In this document: in pieces, positions 8,692 through 18,241 of the stretch
Numbering within the stretch: the first letter of the stretch is position 1
How the letters are laid out: each line of letters starts with the position of its first letter
Assembly: GCA_963717515.1 (NCBI GenBank)
Contig: OY970338.1
Coordinates: forward strand, 620,001 to 684,000
From: CAYXZQ01 sp963717515
GTDB taxonomy: Archaea; Nanobdellota; Nanobdellia; Woesearchaeales; DSVV01
Direction of reading: 5' to 3'
Length of the DNA stretch: 64,000 nt
The notes under the pieces: model-generated
The model's database searches: none
The model's input: only the letters and a program-made list of their open reading frames with translations
Told to the model about the DNA's origin: nothing
Position numbers and translations under genes: made by a program

Positions 8692-9733
8692 TGCTTTGCC
8701 TTACCAAAAAATAAAAGCATTGACAAATTTAAGAGAACTTGGTCACCTATATAAAGTTGTACCTGGGGTTGGTTATAGTGTTAATTTACATTATGAGATA
8801 TTTGAAGGGAAAACACCAGACCAATTGAAATTTTTAAATTATTGGATAACAGCAAAAAATTTATTGAGATGGCCTGTGATCTTCAAAGTGTTTTGTGATT
8901 CTCACAACAGATTATTTTGGGGTGATAAATTCATCCATAAGATCCTTAGAAAGATAAGACTAAATAAGGCTAATATCCCTTTTCCTTATATTGGATATTT
9001 TAAAAGGATTCATCCAGAGAAGGATAATTTAAGGGCTTTTTTTGATGAATATCATGAGGTCATTACTTCTCAGAATATTAAAGAAAAAAAAGGTTTGCGT
9101 GATTTAATTGCTCTGAACTTGGCCCATGAAAAGATTAAAGAAAAAAGTAAGAATTGTTTGGTTGTAGGATTATTTGATCTTGATTATATGGGACATGAAT
9201 ATGGAACTAATGATGAAAGATATATCAGATTTTTACGAATTATTGATAATAAAGTATCAACATTAGTTAAAGAATTTAAGAATTATGGTGGAAAAGATTA
9301 TTATATTTTGTCTGATCATGGTATGGGGGATATTAAAAAAGAAATCCAGCTTGTTCCTGAAAAGACATTAGGTCTTACTTCTAAATCTTCTTATATATAT
9401 TTTTTAGATTCAACTATTGCCCGATTTTGGATATTCGACACAAAATTAAAAAACAAAATCGCGAATTTCCTCAATAAACTTGGGGAGGGAATAATTATCA
9501 ATGAGAAGGAAAGAAAAAAATTTGGAATTTCGTCAAAAGAGTTTGGAGACATAATTTTTATCCTTAAAGACGGATTTGTATTTTATCCTAACTTCGTGTC
9601 TTACGCAGTTCAAAAGGCAAGTCATGGTAATTTATCTTCAGATGATAATCAGAAAGGGATACTAATTAGCAATCAAAAAGCATGTCAGGATACAGAAATT
9701 AAAACAATTGATCTATACAATATAATCAAATGA
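8657..9733 (+). CDS. Alkaline-phosphatase-superfamily (type I phosphodiesterase-like) protein
   Basis: A 358-residue protein with the metal-site pattern of the PF01663 phosphodiesterase/nucleotide pyrophosphatase group: IVFIDALP at the start (Asp12), VVGLFDLDYMGHEYG in the middle (Asp and His ligands) and ILSDHGMGD (Asp-His ligands). The nucleophile region PGVGYSVNLHYEIFEG has Ser rather than the common Thr. There is no signal peptide, so it is probably cytoplasmic. It starts inside the end of the nucleotidyltransferase gene (35-nt overlap; a second Met at 8666 is possible) and its stop overlaps the next glycosyltransferase by 4 nt. In this setting it may trim a phosphodiester-linked group or a nucleotide-sugar intermediate; that is inference. 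Confidence 0.72.
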   Translation: MRKMKKLIVFIDALPYQKIKALTNLRELGHLYKVVPGVGYSVNLHYEIFEGKTPDQLKFLNYWITAKNLLRWPVIFKVFCDSHNRLFWGDKFIHKILRKIRLNKANIPFPYIGYFKRIHPEKDNLRAFFDEYHEVITSQNIKEKKGLRDLIALNLAHEKIKEKSKNCLVVGLFDLDYMGHEYGTNDERYIRFLRIIDNKVSTLVKEFKNYGGKDYYILSDHGMGDIKKEIQLVPEKTLGLTSKSSYIYFLDSTIARFWIFDTKLKNKIANFLNKLGEGIIINEKERKKFGISSKEFGDIIFILKDGFVFYPNFVSYAVQKASHGNLSSDDNQKGILISNQKACQDTEIKTIDLYNIIK

Positions 9734-10893
9734 GACACAAAGAAAAACCAAATATATTGTTCATCAATTATTTCGGGGGCCTGGGTGGTGGAGCTGAAGA
9801 ATCTTTGACATTAATTATACAAGGATTAGAAAAAAGAGCATATAAAACTAATCTTTATACCAGTAAAGGTGCATTCAGCGAAAGGATCAGAAACACTACT
9901 GACTGTAAGGTATTTGTTCATCCAATGAAAGGTTTTTATAGGACTATTAATCCAATTAAAGTTATATATTTTATAATCTTATTCATTTATAATCTATTTT
10001 TGATAACTCTGATTATTATACGTACAAGAATCGATCTAATTTATGCCAATAATCAGCATTCGACCATTTATGGAAGCATTCCATCATTAATAACCAGAAC
10101 ACCAATGATCTGGCATGTGAGAAATGCCTATGAAAAGGATTTTATCTCTACATTAATGAATAAATATAATGATTATTTTGTCATCAAAATAATTGCCATA
10201 TCTAATTTCGTTAAAAATAAAATTATTCAATTCGGGATATCGCCATCTAAAATTGAAGTAATCTATAATGTTCTAGACACAAAGAAATTTATTCCAATCA
10301 CAATGAAACAGGTGAAAAAAAATGAGCTAGGACTTGGAGATGAGTTGATAATATCCAGTGTAGGGCAGATAGATGAAAGAAAAGGATTTGACATATTATT
10401 AAAGGCCATAAAGAAAATAATTGATATGGGTTATAAAGATATAAAAATATTAATTATAGGTAGGCCTCTAATTAAAAAATCAGAAAATTACCTCAGAAGA
10501 TTAAAAGAATATGTTCGAAAGAATGGTCTTGATGATTATGTTGAGTTCTTAGGTTATAGGCAAGACATTCCAGATTTAATCAACATATCAGATATATTCA
10601 TATTATGTTCAAGAACAGAACCTTTTGGACGTGCAGTAATTGAAGCGATGAGTCTTGAGAAACCAGTCATATGCAGTGAAGTTGGAGGGATTCCAGAAAT
10701 CATCCAAACATCAGGAATGTTATTTAAAAAAGGTGATGTTGAAGATTTAGCTAAGAAAATCATATTATTAATGGATAATAAACATATAAGAGAACAATAT
10801 GGGAAAAAAGCCGTGAAAAGGATAAATGAGATGTCTAATATTAAAATACATATCAATCAAATTGAAAATGTCATACAAAACATCAAAAGATAA
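9730..10893 (+). CDS. GT4-family glycosyltransferase
   Basis: A 387-residue GT-B transferase. It starts with ILFINYFGGLGGGAEES (nucleotide-sugar acceptor loop), has a hydrophobic region near residues 78-105 that may sit on the membrane, and a clear donor domain: SSVGQIDERKGFDILLKA, ILIIGRPL, FILCSRTEPFGRAVIEAMS with the conserved Glu, and GGIPEII. ATGA overlap with the preceding gene and a further overlap with the following O-antigen ligase-like gene show a tight operon. Codon choice is strongly A/T-ending, as in the rest of the island. Donor and linkage are unknown. Confidence 0.9.
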   Translation: MRHKEKPNILFINYFGGLGGGAEESLTLIIQGLEKRAYKTNLYTSKGAFSERIRNTTDCKVFVHPMKGFYRTINPIKVIYFIILFIYNLFLITLIIIRTRIDLIYANNQHSTIYGSIPSLITRTPMIWHVRNAYEKDFISTLMNKYNDYFVIKIIAISNFVKNKIIQFGISPSKIEVIYNVLDTKKFIPITMKQVKKNELGLGDELIISSVGQIDERKGFDILLKAIKKIIDMGYKDIKILIIGRPLIKKSENYLRRLKEYVRKNGLDDYVEFLGYRQDIPDLINISDIFILCSRTEPFGRAVIEAMSLEKPVICSEVGGIPEIIQTSGMLFKKGDVEDLAKKIILLMDNKHIREQYGKKAVKRINEMSNIKIHINQIENVIQNIKR

Positions 10894-12232
10894 GAGAATT
10901 AGGGACCGAACTAAATCTGTATTGGTATTGATTGGAATAATAATCGGTTTTACCACAGCAATCATCGGACTTGAAAGAACCCTAATATCCTTATTGGCTT
11001 TATTTTTTTCTGGATACATTGCATATCTGGCCTGGAAAAAACCTTTTTACGCTTTAATATTTCTGATAATATATATACCATTCAATCAGATTATCCAGTC
11101 GTTATTGGAAAAACTCATCCCTCATAGCCATATTTTAAAAATAATACCATTTTTAAAGGACATATTACTGATATACTTAATATCCAGGGCATTGTATATC
11201 TGGATAAATTCTAAAGACAAGAACGATAAACATGTAAAAATGATTATTATCTTCTTAGCATTAATGATAATCATGACTTTTGTTTCTTATATAATATATG
11301 GTAATTTATTATCAATTATTTATTCTTCAAGAATTAGATTGGAAATAACTCTTTCATTCTTTATAGGGCTTATTCTAAAAAAAGATGAAATTTCTAGGGT
11401 TGTTGATTTTTTTATTGGAACAGGCGTATTATTAAGTATTGTCAATCTTGCAGCATTCTTTTTTTTAAATTTAGGTTTTAGAAGCAGACCTGGGGGGCTT
11501 GGTGCTCCATCTTATCGTCTGGACGGGTTACAAGGTGCAACAGGAGTCAACACTTTTGGATTGTATTTAGTGTTAATATTGATATTCATATTTCTAAAGA
11601 TAATTTATTCAAGAAATAAATTCATATATTATTTTGCAATCATTCCGGTTTTTATCGCATTGCTGCTAACATTTTCAAGAAGATCGTGGTTAGCATTAAT
11701 ATTTGGCGCTATCATACTTACAATTATCTTAAGATCAAAAAAAATGTTATATATCTTATCTTATGGTGCTTTATTATCATTACTTTTTGGCTTCAATAGG
11801 ATATACGCAAGAATCTCAATAATATTTGGAAAATCTCTAGGGGCAAGGTTTGCAGAATGGAAGATAATATTTCAAAATATGGGATATAAAATTTTATTGG
11901 GGGGAAATATCGGGATGTTTGGTCCTGCAGCAGTTAAATTAGGTGTTTTTGAGAGCAGTCCTGTTCATAATGAATTTATCTTGCTGTTGCTAGAAACAGG
12001 ATTGGTAGGATTATTATTGTTCTTGACTATAATCTTGACAATTATCCGGACCTCATTGAATATTTATCTGTCTAAGAGATATAATTCAACATCATTAATA
12101 ATTTCCTTATTTTTGATCCCAACTTGGATTATTATGTTATTTGCTTCACTCTTTGGAACAAATATATCCACATTTTTAATAGGAGTGCCGTTATGGATAT
12201 TTAGCGGAAGTATCTTTGCATTAAAAAAATAA
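10868..12232 (+). CDS. O-antigen ligase/polymerase-like polytopic membrane protein
   Basis: About 454 residues with roughly 11-12 hydrophobic segments and a large loop after mid-protein, the layout of the Wzy/WaaL O-antigen ligase family (PF04932). A conserved-type segment LLTFSRRSWLALIFG carries the paired Arg, and the loop SSPVHNEFILLLLETGLVG matches the family H-N-x-F/Y-L pattern. The longest frame begins at 10826, but that would overlap the previous gene by 68 nt; the ATG at 10868 (MSYKTS) leaves a 26-nt overlap and a normal N-terminus, so I prefer it. The protein would polymerise or ligate lipid-linked glycan on the outer side of the membrane. Confidence 0.8.
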   Translation: MSYKTSKDKRIRDRTKSVLVLIGIIIGFTTAIIGLERTLISLLALFFSGYIAYLAWKKPFYALIFLIIYIPFNQIIQSLLEKLIPHSHILKIIPFLKDILLIYLISRALYIWINSKDKNDKHVKMIIIFLALMIIMTFVSYIIYGNLLSIIYSSRIRLEITLSFFIGLILKKDEISRVVDFFIGTGVLLSIVNLAAFFFLNLGFRSRPGGLGAPSYRLDGLQGATGVNTFGLYLVLILIFIFLKIIYSRNKFIYYFAIIPVFIALLLTFSRRSWLALIFGAIILTIILRSKKMLYILSYGALLSLLFGFNRIYARISIIFGKSLGARFAEWKIIFQNMGYKILLGGNIGMFGPAAVKLGVFESSPVHNEFILLLLETGLVGLLLFLTIILTIIRTSLNIYLSKRYNSTSLIISLFLIPTWIIMLFASLFGTNISTFLIGVPLWIFSGSIFALKK

Positions 12233-12238
12233 AAAAAT

Positions 12239-13390
12239 ATGGTAAGAATTACCAAGATGAAAAAAATAATGATCGATGCTAGATTTGTGGAAGATAGAAT
12301 GACCGGTATTGGGAGATACACATATAATATCATTGATAACCTATTATCAATAGACAAGAATACTCAATATTTTGTAATAATTAATGATAAACTTGATGCC
12401 AAGCACCCCATTTTTAAAATGAATTTTAGAAACATGGTCCTTATTAAATGTACAATACCTACAATGGGGATCCAGCAACAGATCAGGATTCCATTATTGC
12501 TGAAAAAAATTAACCCGGACCTATATTTTTATCCACATTTTGATGCACCTTTGATTCATAATACACCATTATTAATAACAATATATGACCTAAAATATAT
12601 TCTCTTTGATAATTTCTTTAAAAAATGGAGCATAATTAAAAGATTATATATTAAAATATCCATGTCCCTCTCATTGAAGAAAGCAAAAAATATAATCACT
12701 ATCTCTCAAAGCACCAGAAAAGATATTTTAAGAGTTTTTAAGACCAATCCAGAAAAAATTAAGGTAATATATCTGGCTGCATCAAAAGAATTCCATAAGA
12801 TAAATTCTAAGGATTTAATCAGGAAGAGAATAAAAAAATATCCGATAAAAAATAAATATTTCCTATGTGTCGGAGAAAGCAGGCCACACAAAAATTTGAT
12901 AAATGCAATTAAAGCGTTTGAGATATTTCTTAGACATAAGAAAGAGTTCCAATTGGTAATTGTTGGGAAATCAGATAAAAGATTCACCATGCATATTGAT
13001 TATATCAGGAAACACAACCTTGAAAGGAACATAATCATAACAGATTCCATTGGAGATAACGACCTTAATCAATTGTATAATGGCGCAATTGGATATGTAT
13101 TTGTTTCTCTTTATGAGGGTTTTGGGATACCTTTAATTGAGGCAATGCAATGCGGGACACCAGTCATAACATCAGATATCTCATCGCTTCCAGAGGTGGG
13201 AGGAGATGCAGTGTTATATGTCAACCCGAAAGATCCTTCAGATATAGCCAATGGTTTTAAGAAGATTGTAAATAACTCAAGCTTGAGAAAAGGATTGATA
13301 CAAAAAGGGATGATACAGGCAAAAAAATTTTCATGGGAAAAAGCCGCTAATGAAACATTGAAATTATTGATGCAGGCAATCAAAGAATGA
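12239..13390 (+). CDS. GT4-family glycosyltransferase (mannosyltransferase-like)
   Basis: A 383-residue GT-B transferase. The beginning MIDARFVEDRMTGIGRYTYN (residues ~10-30) is the mark of the WbaZ/MtfB-type mannosyltransferase branch of GT4. The donor domain shows FLCVGESRPHKNLINAIKAF, LVIVGKSDKRF, GYVFVSLYEGFGIPLIEAMQ with the conserved Glu, and SSLPEVGGDAVLYVNP. The ATG at 12239 is used here; the Met at 12257 directly before KKIMIDAR is an equally good start. It follows the O-antigen ligase-like gene by 6 nt and overlaps the methyltransferase by 4 nt. The donor is likely GDP-mannose or a related sugar by family, not proven. Confidence 0.88.
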   Translation: MVRITKMKKIMIDARFVEDRMTGIGRYTYNIIDNLLSIDKNTQYFVIINDKLDAKHPIFKMNFRNMVLIKCTIPTMGIQQQIRIPLLLKKINPDLYFYPHFDAPLIHNTPLLITIYDLKYILFDNFFKKWSIIKRLYIKISMSLSLKKAKNIITISQSTRKDILRVFKTNPEKIKVIYLAASKEFHKINSKDLIRKRIKKYPIKNKYFLCVGESRPHKNLINAIKAFEIFLRHKKEFQLVIVGKSDKRFTMHIDYIRKHNLERNIIITDSIGDNDLNQLYNGAIGYVFVSLYEGFGIPLIEAMQCGTPVITSDISSLPEVGGDAVLYVNPKDPSDIANGFKKIVNNSSLRKGLIQKGMIQAKKFSWEKAANETLKLLMQAIKE

Positions 13391-14298
13391 GCTTAATAAT
13401 TAAAAACCTAAAGATTCTGGCAAGAAAAAATAAATATATGGAAATAATGGCATATATTATCCAAAATAATCTTGCGAAATATTTTAACTTTTCCGGAGAT
13501 ACTTTAGACCTTGACCTTGATAAAAAGATTGAGAGATCCAATCAGGTTTTTGATTCCTATCTGAAAATGCTCGGCAAAGAAACTTCATTCTTGAAGGATA
13601 AGAATATTTTAGAAATAGGTTCAGGAAACAATTTCCTGATTGCGTTACAATTCTTGTCTTTTGGAGCAAAAAGAGTCGTATTAATGGACAGGTTTAACTG
13701 CTTAGATGATGATAGATTCAACCAAAGATTATATAAAAAATTTATCAGAAATCTGACTGTCAATGGAAGACATGCGTTAAAGGACATAATAGTCAATATT
13801 GAGGGTAAAATAACCTTTCCGACTCCTCAAATCCAATACATTCAAGGATGTGCCTTAGAAGATGCTGAAAATGTTTTGAATGAGAGATTTGACATAATAT
13901 TATCAAACGCTGTGCTTGAACATACTTCTGATTTAGAATTGAGTTTTAAAGCACTAAAATATTTAGGGAGACCAAATTCTCTGTCGGTTCATAGTGTGGA
14001 CCTCAAGAATCACCAACGATTTCAAAATGTCCATCCCTTATATTTCCTGACATTTTCTGATTGGCTCTGGGATGCAATGAGCTCAAATTTAGGATCTCCA
14101 AACAGAAGCAGATTTAATCATTACGAAAAACTGTTTGAAAAATATGATTTTGAAGTTGCAAACATCATCAAAGAAAAATTTGATTACGATGAAGAATATC
14201 TATTGTCGATAAAATCAAAATTCATTAAAAGATTCAGGGATTTAGATGATGAATTACTTAAAATCATGAGTTTTAAAGTCTTACTTAAAAATAAATGA
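13387..14298 (+). CDS. SAM-dependent methyltransferase, class I
   Basis: A 303-residue protein with a Rossmann methyltransferase core. Motif I is ILEIGSGNNFLIALQFLSFGA, the acidic end of strand 2 is VVLMDRF, and a later FDIILSNAVLEHTSD matches the motif II/III region of the methyltransferase-11/12 type. The ~60 residues before the core and ~70 after it are not recognised and may hold the acceptor site. It is the last gene of the rightward operon (ATGA overlap with the upstream transferase). It probably methylates a sugar of the island's glycan. The transcription unit ends in the 82-nt gap before the convergent gene at 14381. Confidence 0.85.
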   Translation: MSLIIKNLKILARKNKYMEIMAYIIQNNLAKYFNFSGDTLDLDLDKKIERSNQVFDSYLKMLGKETSFLKDKNILEIGSGNNFLIALQFLSFGAKRVVLMDRFNCLDDDRFNQRLYKKFIRNLTVNGRHALKDIIVNIEGKITFPTPQIQYIQGCALEDAENVLNERFDIILSNAVLEHTSDLELSFKALKYLGRPNSLSVHSVDLKNHQRFQNVHPLYFLTFSDWLWDAMSSNLGSPNRSRFNHYEKLFEKYDFEVANIIKEKFDYDEEYLLSIKSKFIKRFRDLDDELLKIMSFKVLLKNK

Positions 14299-14380
14299 CT
14301 ATCTGATCACAGATTATATTGTATTCTGGATGATTCATGCTCAGCACAAGACAGGCGTGGCCTCTATGAATATCTTGTGA

Positions 14381-15478
14381 TTATATTGTTCTTAAGAACT
14401 TATCCATATCCTTTGAAATACGTTCGGAATTAAGTTTATCTTTATAAAAAGCATTTGCATTATTAGTGAGAATCTTGCGTAATCCATCATCAGCTATGAG
14501 CTTTTCCATTCCTTCGATAAATGCGTCCAATTGCGGTTCAACAAGCAAAGCCCCACCATTAAAATTGATAAATTCCTTAATCTCTCCCACTTTTGTGGCC
14601 AAGATGGGTTTTCCTGCCCAAAGATAATCAATAATCTTGCTTGGAAAATTCAATTCATTTCTGTAATTGTGTAGATAAGGGAGGCAAAGGATATCCATAG
14701 TCTTCATAAATGGATAAAGCTTCTCATCATCCAACTCGACCAGGGATATATTATTGCTTCCTGAAATTTTCTTTACCTTATCTTTAAGCGGGCCATGACC
14801 AGAAAGGAATAAACGGATATTGTCATGTTTTTTCTGAAGAGCCAAAAATGAATCCAATAACAAAGATATCCCAGAAAAATCATACATTGCTCCAAGATAA
14901 AAGAAATTTATTTGATTTTCATCAAGTTTAACGTCTGCTGTTAATCTAAGATCATTATGACCATAATACATAAATATCCTGGCTTTTTTATGTAGAACTT
15001 GCACTCTTTTTCTGATTGCCTGAGAACTGGTGATATAATTTTTGTTTAATTTTATTGCTAGATATTCGATTAATCTTGAAATAATCTTTGGAAAGATTTT
15101 TGAATGCTCAACATCTGTTCCTTGGACATCAACGTAATCAATGACGGTTGGAACTCTTAAGATATTAAATAGAAATATTAAAGGGAATGTTTTAATTTTT
15201 GGATTATAGATAATTACACAGTCGTAAATATTCTTTAAATTGAGGACTATTTTAAATGCTTGGATAAACAAATCAAAATAATTTTTATATATTATACTTA
15301 TTGTTCTTTGATTCACTAAATCATTTACTTTAAATTTCTGTTTATTAACCATAAGAACGTCAACTTTGTTTTTCCGACTAAGAATATCTATCAATGAAAT
15401 ATTCCTCTTAAACCCGCCCTTGGGGGTATTTTTAAGTTTTGGGTTTGGAAATGTAACAATAAATAATATCTTTTTCAT
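14381..15478 (-). CDS. GT4-family glycosyltransferase
   Basis: A 365-residue GT-B transferase. The N-terminus FIVTFPNPKLKNTPKGGFKRNI and central LNKNYITSSQAIRKRVQ belong to the acceptor domain. The donor domain has FFYLGAMYDFSGISLLLDSF, LFLSGHGPLKDKV, DILCLPYLHNYRNELNFPSKIIDYLWAGKP and a closing helix, where the usual E-x7-E is replaced by the N-F-P-S-K-I-I-D-Y pattern seen in part of the GT4 family. It is the last gene of the leftward island group and lies 42 nt downstream of a methyltransferase. Specificity unknown. Confidence 0.87.
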   Translation of the reverse strand: MKKILFIVTFPNPKLKNTPKGGFKRNISLIDILSRKNKVDVLMVNKQKFKVNDLVNQRTISIIYKNYFDLFIQAFKIVLNLKNIYDCVIIYNPKIKTFPLIFLFNILRVPTVIDYVDVQGTDVEHSKIFPKIISRLIEYLAIKLNKNYITSSQAIRKRVQVLHKKARIFMYYGHNDLRLTADVKLDENQINFFYLGAMYDFSGISLLLDSFLALQKKHDNIRLFLSGHGPLKDKVKKISGSNNISLVELDDEKLYPFMKTMDILCLPYLHNYRNELNFPSKIIDYLWAGKPILATKVGEIKEFINFNGGALLVEPQLDAFIEGMEKLIADDGLRKILTNNANAFYKDKLNSERISKDMDKFLRTI

Positions 15479-15520
15479 TTGTTATTCCAAAAATATATCA
15501 TTTAATTTTATGGTTATTTG

Positions 15521-16255
15521 TTATTTTTCTAATATAAAGAGGCCAAGAGCATACCAAGGATCTTTTTGCCAGTTAACTTCTGCAGCTACTTTTTCACTTA
15601 CTCTCAACCAAAACCCTAATTTTTCAGAATATTTGTAATATTCAGTTTTAATAATCTTAAAATCACTAAAGATTCTTTTAATTCTTTGCTTATTATATAT
15701 TCTATTCAATGGTAATAAATCATGTTTCCCATAAGGAACAGTTACAAAAGCTAGACCACCATTCTTAAGAATACGAAAAATTTCTTTCATCGCTTTAAGG
15801 TCACCTTTATTATCCTCTTTCTTAACATTATATCTCCCCATTACACCAATATGTTCAAGGGTAGAAACACAACAAACTATGTTAAAAAAGTTATCTTTAA
15901 AAAGTGTTTTTCTTATGTCGCCTTTTACCAATGTAAAATAAGTTTGTTTTGATTGATTAGCATTTTTTTCTAAACCATAAACTATACATTTCTTACTAAA
16001 ATATTCAGTAATTTTTGAACCATTGCCACAACCTATATCAAGCAGTTTATTTGAACTATTGACATTGATGTTATTAATAATCCAGGGATATTCTATTTCT
16101 CTTTCAGATATTTCTAGTGGATTTTTTAATTTTTTTGCAAGAATTAAGCAGTCTGAAAATTTCATACACTCATTTTTCTTAATGTAAAAATAGACTGATT
16201 TCGTATAGATATTAGAATTAATAATATTAGATAATATTTTTTTAATTAAGTTCAT
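15521..16255 (-). CDS. SAM-dependent methyltransferase
   Basis: A 244-residue class I methyltransferase. Motif I is LLDIGCGNGSKITEYF, followed by an acidic Glu in YGLEKNANQ, VKGDIRKTLF and CVSTLEHIGVMG (methyltransferase-11 pattern), then MKEIFRILKNGGLAFVTVPYG with the post-core NGG loop. The basic ~70-residue N-terminus may contact the membrane or acceptor. It likely methylates a glycan sugar. A 243-nt AT-rich gap without any recognised gene separates it from the FkbM gene upstream, so it may have its own promoter. Confidence 0.85.
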   Translation of the reverse strand: MNLIKKILSNIINSNIYTKSVYFYIKKNECMKFSDCLILAKKLKNPLEISEREIEYPWIINNINVNSSNKLLDIGCGNGSKITEYFSKKCIVYGLEKNANQSKQTYFTLVKGDIRKTLFKDNFFNIVCCVSTLEHIGVMGRYNVKKEDNKGDLKAMKEIFRILKNGGLAFVTVPYGKHDLLPLNRIYNKQRIKRIFSDFKIIKTEYYKYSEKLGFWLRVSEKVAAEVNWQKDPWYALGLFILEK

Positions 16256-16498
16256 CGTATTTTACCTTTGTTTATAGCTATTCTTTATTCGATAATACTT
16301 CATAATTTCAGGAAATTTCCAGATTTGCATACAATTTCTTATTTCTTTTGTCATTGTATATTAATGTTACACATCTATTGTTGATTGACTTCCTTTTTAA
16401 GTATTAAATAATCATAGATAAATCCTTTATTCAAATTCATTGGATTTTGTCTATTTTCATTGCAAGAATCTTTCTATTAAAAAACTAATTGGTTTATT

Positions 16499-17368
16499 TT
16501 ACACTTTTGAAAGTTCATGTTTAACCTCATCTATTAAAATATCTTTAATTGCAAGTAAATTATCATAATTAACATGATTTAGATCTTTTTCGACTTTAAT
16601 TAATTTTTGGTTTTTTAAAAAATATAGATGATAACCAAGTTTGATAAAATATTTCCTTAAGTCGTTAGAAGAGTAATTGAAGCTTTTTGATGTCAAATCA
16701 CTGAATTCACAAACGACAACAGGAGCATCTTTTTTTGAAAAGAAATTTTTACCACCCTTAAGAACCATTAGTTCAAAACCTTCAACGTCTATTTTAATTA
16801 AGTCAATCTTTTTAATCTTATTCGTTTGAATATATTTATTTAATGTAGTTACATTTATTTTAGTTTTATGAGTTGTTTCAACTAAGGGTTCTCCGATGGA
16901 TGAATAAGCTCCATCATTACTTTCATTTAAATAAGTTGTTTCTTCACAATCTCCCAAGGCAATATTATTAATAATTACATTTTCAAAATTATTAATGTCA
17001 ACATTAGATTTAAGGTTATTATAAACTTTAATTGAAGGTTCAAAAGAATAAACTTTCCCTTTTTTTCCAACAATTTTTGCTGATAATAATGTATATTGAC
17101 CTATATTTGCTCCAATATCAAAAACTGTCATTCCGCGTTTCAAATATTTTTTAAAGAAATCAACAATATCTTTCTCAAAATATCCGCGCATAAATATTGA
17201 TTTATCCACGTTATTCTTTAAATTTAGGATTATTTTTAAATTTTTATCAAATTTTGACACAACTATTTCTTTTCTTAATATTTTTAAAATCCAAATTTTA
17301 TAAATTATTTCAAATATATTATTGCATTTAATAAAACTCAATATTGATTTAAGATTCATTTGATTCAC
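16499..17368 (-). CDS. FkbM-family methyltransferase
   Basis: A 289-residue protein with the FkbM layout: TVFDIGANIGQYTLLSA as motif I, VYSFEPSIKVYNNL, NNFENVIINNIALGD, a Gly/Ser loop GAYSSIGEP and KIDLIKIDVEGFELMVLKGG, which is the family hallmark. FkbM proteins O-methylate sugars or polyketides. In a surface glycan locus the acceptor is most likely a hexose or deoxyhexose hydroxyl. It sits 57 nt downstream of another methyltransferase in the same direction. Together with its neighbours this gives at least three methyltransferases in one gene group, pointing to a heavily O-methylated glycan. Confidence 0.92.
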   Translation of the reverse strand: MNQMNLKSILSFIKCNNIFEIIYKIWILKILRKEIVVSKFDKNLKIILNLKNNVDKSIFMRGYFEKDIVDFFKKYLKRGMTVFDIGANIGQYTLLSAKIVGKKGKVYSFEPSIKVYNNLKSNVDINNFENVIINNIALGDCEETTYLNESNDGAYSSIGEPLVETTHKTKINVTTLNKYIQTNKIKKIDLIKIDVEGFELMVLKGGKNFFSKKDAPVVVCEFSDLTSKSFNYSSNDLRKYFIKLGYHLYFLKNQKLIKVEKDLNHVNYDNLLAIKDILIDEVKHELSKV

Positions 17369-17425
17369 ATTCCTAAAATGATTTAATTATAGTTAATATT
17401 TTTACATAGGTTTATATTTATCATT

Positions 17426-18241
17426 TTATTTTAGTTGGTACACACTACAAAAATAAGGTCCCCATAAAAATATTTGATTATTATTTATGTTTCTTGAAAT
17501 CATCTTAATAAAATTATCACTTTGATTAATTATTAAATTCGGTATAATTTTGTAACTTATTCTTGTTTTGTTGTTCCGATCTTTTTTGAATATGAATTCT
17601 GGAACAAAACTCTTAATATGTTTAAAGCTTTTATTTATAAAATACTTCTTTGTTTTAAATGGAGATATTGGCCTCTCTTTTGGGGACCATGAAGGATTTA
17701 ATAGTTTTCTAAATTTGTTAAGAACTAGTAATCTAATATTATGATTGCTGAATTCAGTGATAATAAAATAACCACCTTCTTTGAGCCATCTCTTAGAATT
17801 TTCTAACAAGACATCCAATTCGTCCCAAGATATATGATGGATTAAACCAACACAAAATATCACATCAAATTTTTGTTCATCTTTGAAATTTAGATAGTTA
17901 ATATCTTTACAAATAAATTTAATATTTAATTTATATGATTTCGCCAATTTTTTTGCTATTTCGATTTGTTTATATGATATATCTACTCCAGTAACTTGAT
18001 GTCCCATCTTAACAATGCGCCGTGTCCAATTACCAGTTCCACAAGCCAAATCTAATATTTTCAGAGGTTTAATTTTAAGTATATTTAATTGGTTTAATAA
18101 ATTAATATACGTTGACTCAACAAGATACTCTTCATCCTCTGTACTTTCTGCTCGATTGTTCCAATATTGTGCTTCTTTGAGATTTTTAGCATTTATCTTA
18201 TTGATGTCATAAGCTCCCAGATTATTCTTTCTCTTTTTCAT
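17426..18241 (-). CDS. SAM-dependent methyltransferase
   Basis: A 271-residue class I methyltransferase. It shows ILDLACGTGNWTRRIVKMG (motif I), VTGVDISYKQIEIA (acidic loop), CKDINYLNF, FDVIFCVGLIHHISWDE and LKEGGYFIITEFSNHN. The GLIHH pattern groups it with small-molecule/sugar methyltransferases of the methyltransferase-25 kind. The basic, Asn-rich C-terminal ~90 residues are not recognised. Its ATG overlaps the stop of the upstream flippase gene by 4 nt, so the two are coupled. Likely a glycan-modifying enzyme. Confidence 0.86.
   Translation of the reverse strand: MKKRKNNLGAYDINKINAKNLKEAQYWNNRAESTEDEEYLVESTYINLLNQLNILKIKPLKILDLACGTGNWTRRIVKMGHQVTGVDISYKQIEIAKKLAKSYKLNIKFICKDINYLNFKDEQKFDVIFCVGLIHHISWDELDVLLENSKRWLKEGGYFIITEFSNHNIRLLVLNKFRKLLNPSWSPKERPISPFKTKKYFINKSFKHIKSFVPEFIFKKDRNNKTRISYKIIPNLIINQSDNFIKMISRNINNNQIFLWGPYFCSVYQLK

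Noticed and set aside
10826..10867. Upstream start of the O-antigen ligase-like gene
   Set aside because: It would overlap the preceding glycosyltransferase by 68 nt; the next ATG gives a more usual overlap.
16256..16498. 243-nt AT-rich gap between methyltransferase genes
   Set aside because: I looked for a small gene, tRNA or repeat on both strands and saw only short interrupted frames.
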